Source: Amblyomma americanum
Taxonomy: Eukaryota > Arthropoda > Arachnida > Ixodida > Ixodidae
Assembly: GCF_052857255.1 (NCBI RefSeq)
Contig: NC_135497.1
Coordinates: 350,378,799 to 350,442,798 of the forward strand
DNA length: 64,000 nt
Reading direction: 5' to 3'
Numbering within the stretch: the stretch's first letter is position 1; each line of letters starts with the position of its first letter. The translations under genes were made by a program, and so were the position numbers. This document shows, piece after piece, positions 61,036-64,000 of this stretch. The notes below the pieces were generated by a model, which saw nothing but the letters and a program-made list of their open reading frames with translations, did not search any database and was not told the origin of the DNA.

Positions 61036-63192
61036 TTTTCTTCATGTCAAAGGTGCTTACGATAACCTGACACATTAGGCGACTCGATGTGCAATGGCCT
61101 GCTTGAATTTGTGGCCAGAGTGTTCAGGTGGCTCAAAAGGTATTCGACCAAAAGGCCATTTTTATTATGTGTGAAGTTGTTCCGACACCTGTTCATTACA
61201 CCCCCCAGGGCGTGCCCCAGGGCGGAGTTCTGAGCCCTACATTGTTTTAGCTGACACTTATATCACTCCCAGAGAACCTACCAAATACCGTCCATATTTC
61301 TATGTGTACTGATGACGTCTGCATCTCAGCCTCCACTCTGACGCTCCTGAAGGTGCGACCAAGACTGCAGCGAGCAGCAACCACAACTTCCTGCTTTCTC
61401 CGAGAGCATGGTCTTAGCATTTCAGACGGGAAGCGCGCGTTATATAGAGTGGCATATACACGCAAATGAATCACTCAATATCCTCTAACTATCGACGGCC
61501 CACCCATTGCCTATTGTACTTCTCATTGCTGTTTAGGGGTTATCATTGACAGCACAGGAGTTTATCATGCAGCCCGCATTGCAGTGTGAGCGAATCTCTA
61601 TCCATCCTCTACTGAGATTTCTGTCCGTGAAATCATTGGGCTTTTCGGTTCAGGCAATGCTGCAGCTGCACAGAGCACTTTTCTTGGGATTTTTGCGGTA
61701 TAATACTTCCGTGCTATTGAACACACACAAGACAAATTTGCGTGCCCTCCGGACAGTAAAGCTCAGCCTCTTTACACATGCCTGGGTATCCCTCGCAGCT
61801 TACCAACTGTTCAACTATTGCTATCGACAAGGGCGACCCACTTTCGACGCGTATAACATTTGACACCCTGCTGATACACGTACTTAAAGTAGCAAGGATT
61901 CCTCAACGTCATCTCGTTTCAGTGACGGTACTGAGCGCATATGCAGCGTTTTGTAATATAATAGGAGCCCACCAATTGTCCATCTCGTCACAATTAATCC
62001 CGGCCGCACGGCCTTCCACTGCGGTGTGGTGTCCGGGGGAGTCATGTATGCGCCTTGCAATTCATAGGATAGCGAAGAAAACGAAGTTATCGACTCCGAT
62101 CCTTAAGCAGCTGACAAACTACATATTCCATGCCAAATACGACCGCACGCATGTACATACACCTCGCTCGGTCTCATCTACTATTTCATTTTGTGCCGAG
62201 GTCATTCCTAGAAAACAGGCCAGTATTAACCAACTAGTTTCTTATTGGACAACATCAACAGGGTCTGAATGGTCCACTCTTCATATAGCTGCGCTGTACA
62301 TCGGTGCATAAACACTCCACAAATGAGCTGTGTTCTCCGATTCAAAAGCTGTCTGTAATGTCTCAATTCTGCTTTCCTCAATAGCGATCACGAGAAAAGG
62401 ACAGCGGAGATGAGACGTCTTCAACGCCAGGCACTGGAAGAAGGTCATGACGTCATCTTTCAGTAGCTATCAGGACAAGTGGAATCGTCAGGAAATGACG
62501 CAGCTGAGGCTAGGGCTCCATTGGCCCACGGTAGTACCAACATTCACCGGATACCACTGACAAGAGCCGACACAGCGTGACATTCGAGAGTGCTTGGCCG
62601 GAGTGAGATTTCAGCGTCATGGTCTTCCGCTGCAAACTATACATGCCGTTAGCTCTGCCTCGACCGCATACTTCAACTAAATCCTCCTGCCGGCCTGTCC
62701 CGCAGCGATGCTACACTTTTGTGTCGCCTTAGGCTGGGAGTGCCATTTACAAATGCCTACTCCTACTTAAACGCAAGGCAGGCTTTCGTGCCTGTGAGAA
62801 GAACTGGCACGATATTACAATTGAGCACCGACTTTGTGAGTGTCCCCGGTTTGAACGTGAGCGTGTCCTCCTTGCTGGAATGCTCTGGCGCTTTGATCCT
62901 CGGCCCCTTAAATCCTCTGCCCTTGGACTAAACCTTCATCGCAGAGGACAGCTGTGAAGGCGCATTTCAAGTTCTTGAAATACACAGGACTGAGTTCAAG
63001 GTTGGAAACTTCCAGTCTTGTGTCTCCCTGTTAATAATTGCCTACGGACACGTGAAAAATGATCTCACTTTCCCCTTTCCCCTTTCTATCTCTCCCTCTG
63101 TGCCCCTTCCCACGTGTAGTGTATTATACTGGGCGTCACTTAGTACACCTCGCTGCCTTCCGTTCATGCCCCTCTATCTTTTTCAAAGATAG
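61036..63192 (+). mobile_element. Degenerate non-LTR retrotransposon, unit 3
   Basis: Orthologue of 22318-24476 with an additional in-frame stop directly after SPTLF in the RT fragment (TTT TAG near 61245-61250). RNase H-like frame at 61778-62311 and C-terminal block at 62719-62931. It runs into the start of unit 4. Confidence 0.8.
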
Positions 63193-64000
63193 TGCACATA
63201 CTCAATGCCACTCGGCAATCTCATCGGCCTCCACAGAAACTTAAATGCAAAATCGCGAATCACAATGGTTACGAAGAATTTTTTATCTTCACCTTAATTT
63301 CTGGAGACAACAGCTCTCAGTTGATGTCGACTGTTGATTGCTGACTTCGTCACACAAATGTTAAAAAACGGTATCCGTGAAGACGACAGTTCCTAAAGCT
63401 GCTCATCCTTGATAGCGGTGCAGCAAACACGACGGAGGCTGTCATCCACCAAAATCTAACGCCGTCTTGCGATATGTTTGCCTTAATTATACCCGGCATA
63501 CTATATTTAAATTTTGACATGTAGCGCGAACGAAGAGATTCTGGGCATTTACACACTTTTCGCGTAGTTATAAGCACGACACTACAGTGAACCTACACTC
63601 TAACAGACGATTAAAGGCCCATACGTGACTCTGGATTGAACGTAAACGCAATTCAGCGTAGATTAGAGCCTAAAACAGAATATAACCGACCAGAACACGA
63701 AAATGTGCTCCACATTGTTGAATATTTCCGCGCTTCACTGGGCTTGAGAAGGAAATACATGTTTCATACTTTCTTTGGCCCTGCTCCCTCATAGATTCTT
63801 ACTAAAGTGACAGCCAGTAATACTAAATAGGCAGCTGTGAAGAAAAGCGAGAAGCGCTCTCCAGAAAGCCACCAGTAAGACTCAGTACAACACCTGCTAC
63901 TAGAGACAAGCAAGCAAGCAAACCACATCCTACTGAGACCAAAAGGTTCAAAATATACTTGAGTTTTGCTTTTCTATAGTGCTTATACCTAAGCAAATTG
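63023..64000. repeat. Tandem array unit 4, partial (first 978 bp)
   Basis: Matches the first kilobase of units 1-3 and runs off the right edge. It looks more diverged than the others, with small indels around 63296, 63567 and 63883-63897. This suggests an edge unit, or one less recently homogenised, but the stretch is too short to be sure. Confidence 0.9.
63193..64000. other. No recognisable gene, unit 4 proximal stretch
   Basis: Colinear with 171-980 of unit 1, with small private indels. Confidence 0.6.

Larger units (their letters stand above)
43470..63022. repeat. Tandem array unit 3 (19553 bp)
   Basis: Colinear with unit 2 but longer because of two private insertions: 105 bp at 49802-49906 and a truncated SINE at 54155-54430. 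It also has about 16 extra bases near 60948-60963 in the tRNA-like/LINE interval. The RT region of its LINE remnant has gained an in-frame stop relative to units 1 and 2. Confidence 0.95.

Noticed and set aside
1..64000. Window as an assembly artefact of repeated haplotype copies
   Set aside because: Units differ by substitutions, private insertions and shared derived indels (2+3 against 1), which is hard to explain by duplication of one haplotype. It cannot be fully excluded without reads.

Overview
The window is non-coding-dominated, repeat-rich animal DNA, most likely from a hard (metastriate ixodid) tick. I base that on tRNA-derived SINEs whose body resembles the tick Ruka-type family, on a degenerate RNase H-bearing LINE of the kind common in tick genomes, and on the absence of any bacterial-style gene organisation. 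The tick assignment is recognition from memory, not a database result.

The dominant structure is a head-to-tail tandem array with a period of about 19.2 kb. Position 1 realigns with 24307, 43470 and 63023, so there are three full units (1-24306, 24307-43469, 43470-63022) and the first kilobase of a fourth. Once lineage-specific insertions are removed the periods agree closely (about 19185, 19163 and about 19170 bp). The units differ by scattered substitutions (by eye roughly 1-3%, not computed) and by private or shared indels. They therefore look like real diverged copies rather than one sequence pasted repeatedly. The register I use is arbitrary: an old LINE remnant runs across each seam and no breakpoint is visible.

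Each unit holds, in order: a LINE 3' tail; a long unclassified stretch; a diverged 120-bp direct duplication; a CpG-rich block with a candidate minus-strand first exon; a full-length antisense SINE with target-site duplications; a possible two-exon remnant of a small basic protein; a second CpG-rich block with a candidate 11-codon first exon and an inverted repeat; a short ORF with a CX2CX8CX2C cysteine pattern; an old SINE; a cluster of tRNA-like sequences; and a broken LINE reverse transcriptase / RNase H region.

The only clearly protein-coding element is a Ty3/gypsy-type LTR retrotransposon (11493-16609, minus strand), present in unit 1 only. It has two apparently identical 160-bp LTRs, a 4-bp ATAT target duplication, gag with a zinc knuckle, and pro-RT-RNase H-integrase, with pol broken by one extra base in a homopolymer. 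It must have inserted after the array formed. Unit 3 carries two private insertions: a 5'-truncated SINE and a 105-bp segment. I found no rRNA genes, no CRISPR array and no intact host gene. Candidate exons are reported at low confidence; in two ORFs where unit differences could be compared, all changes are non-synonymous, which argues against current selection on protein sequence.
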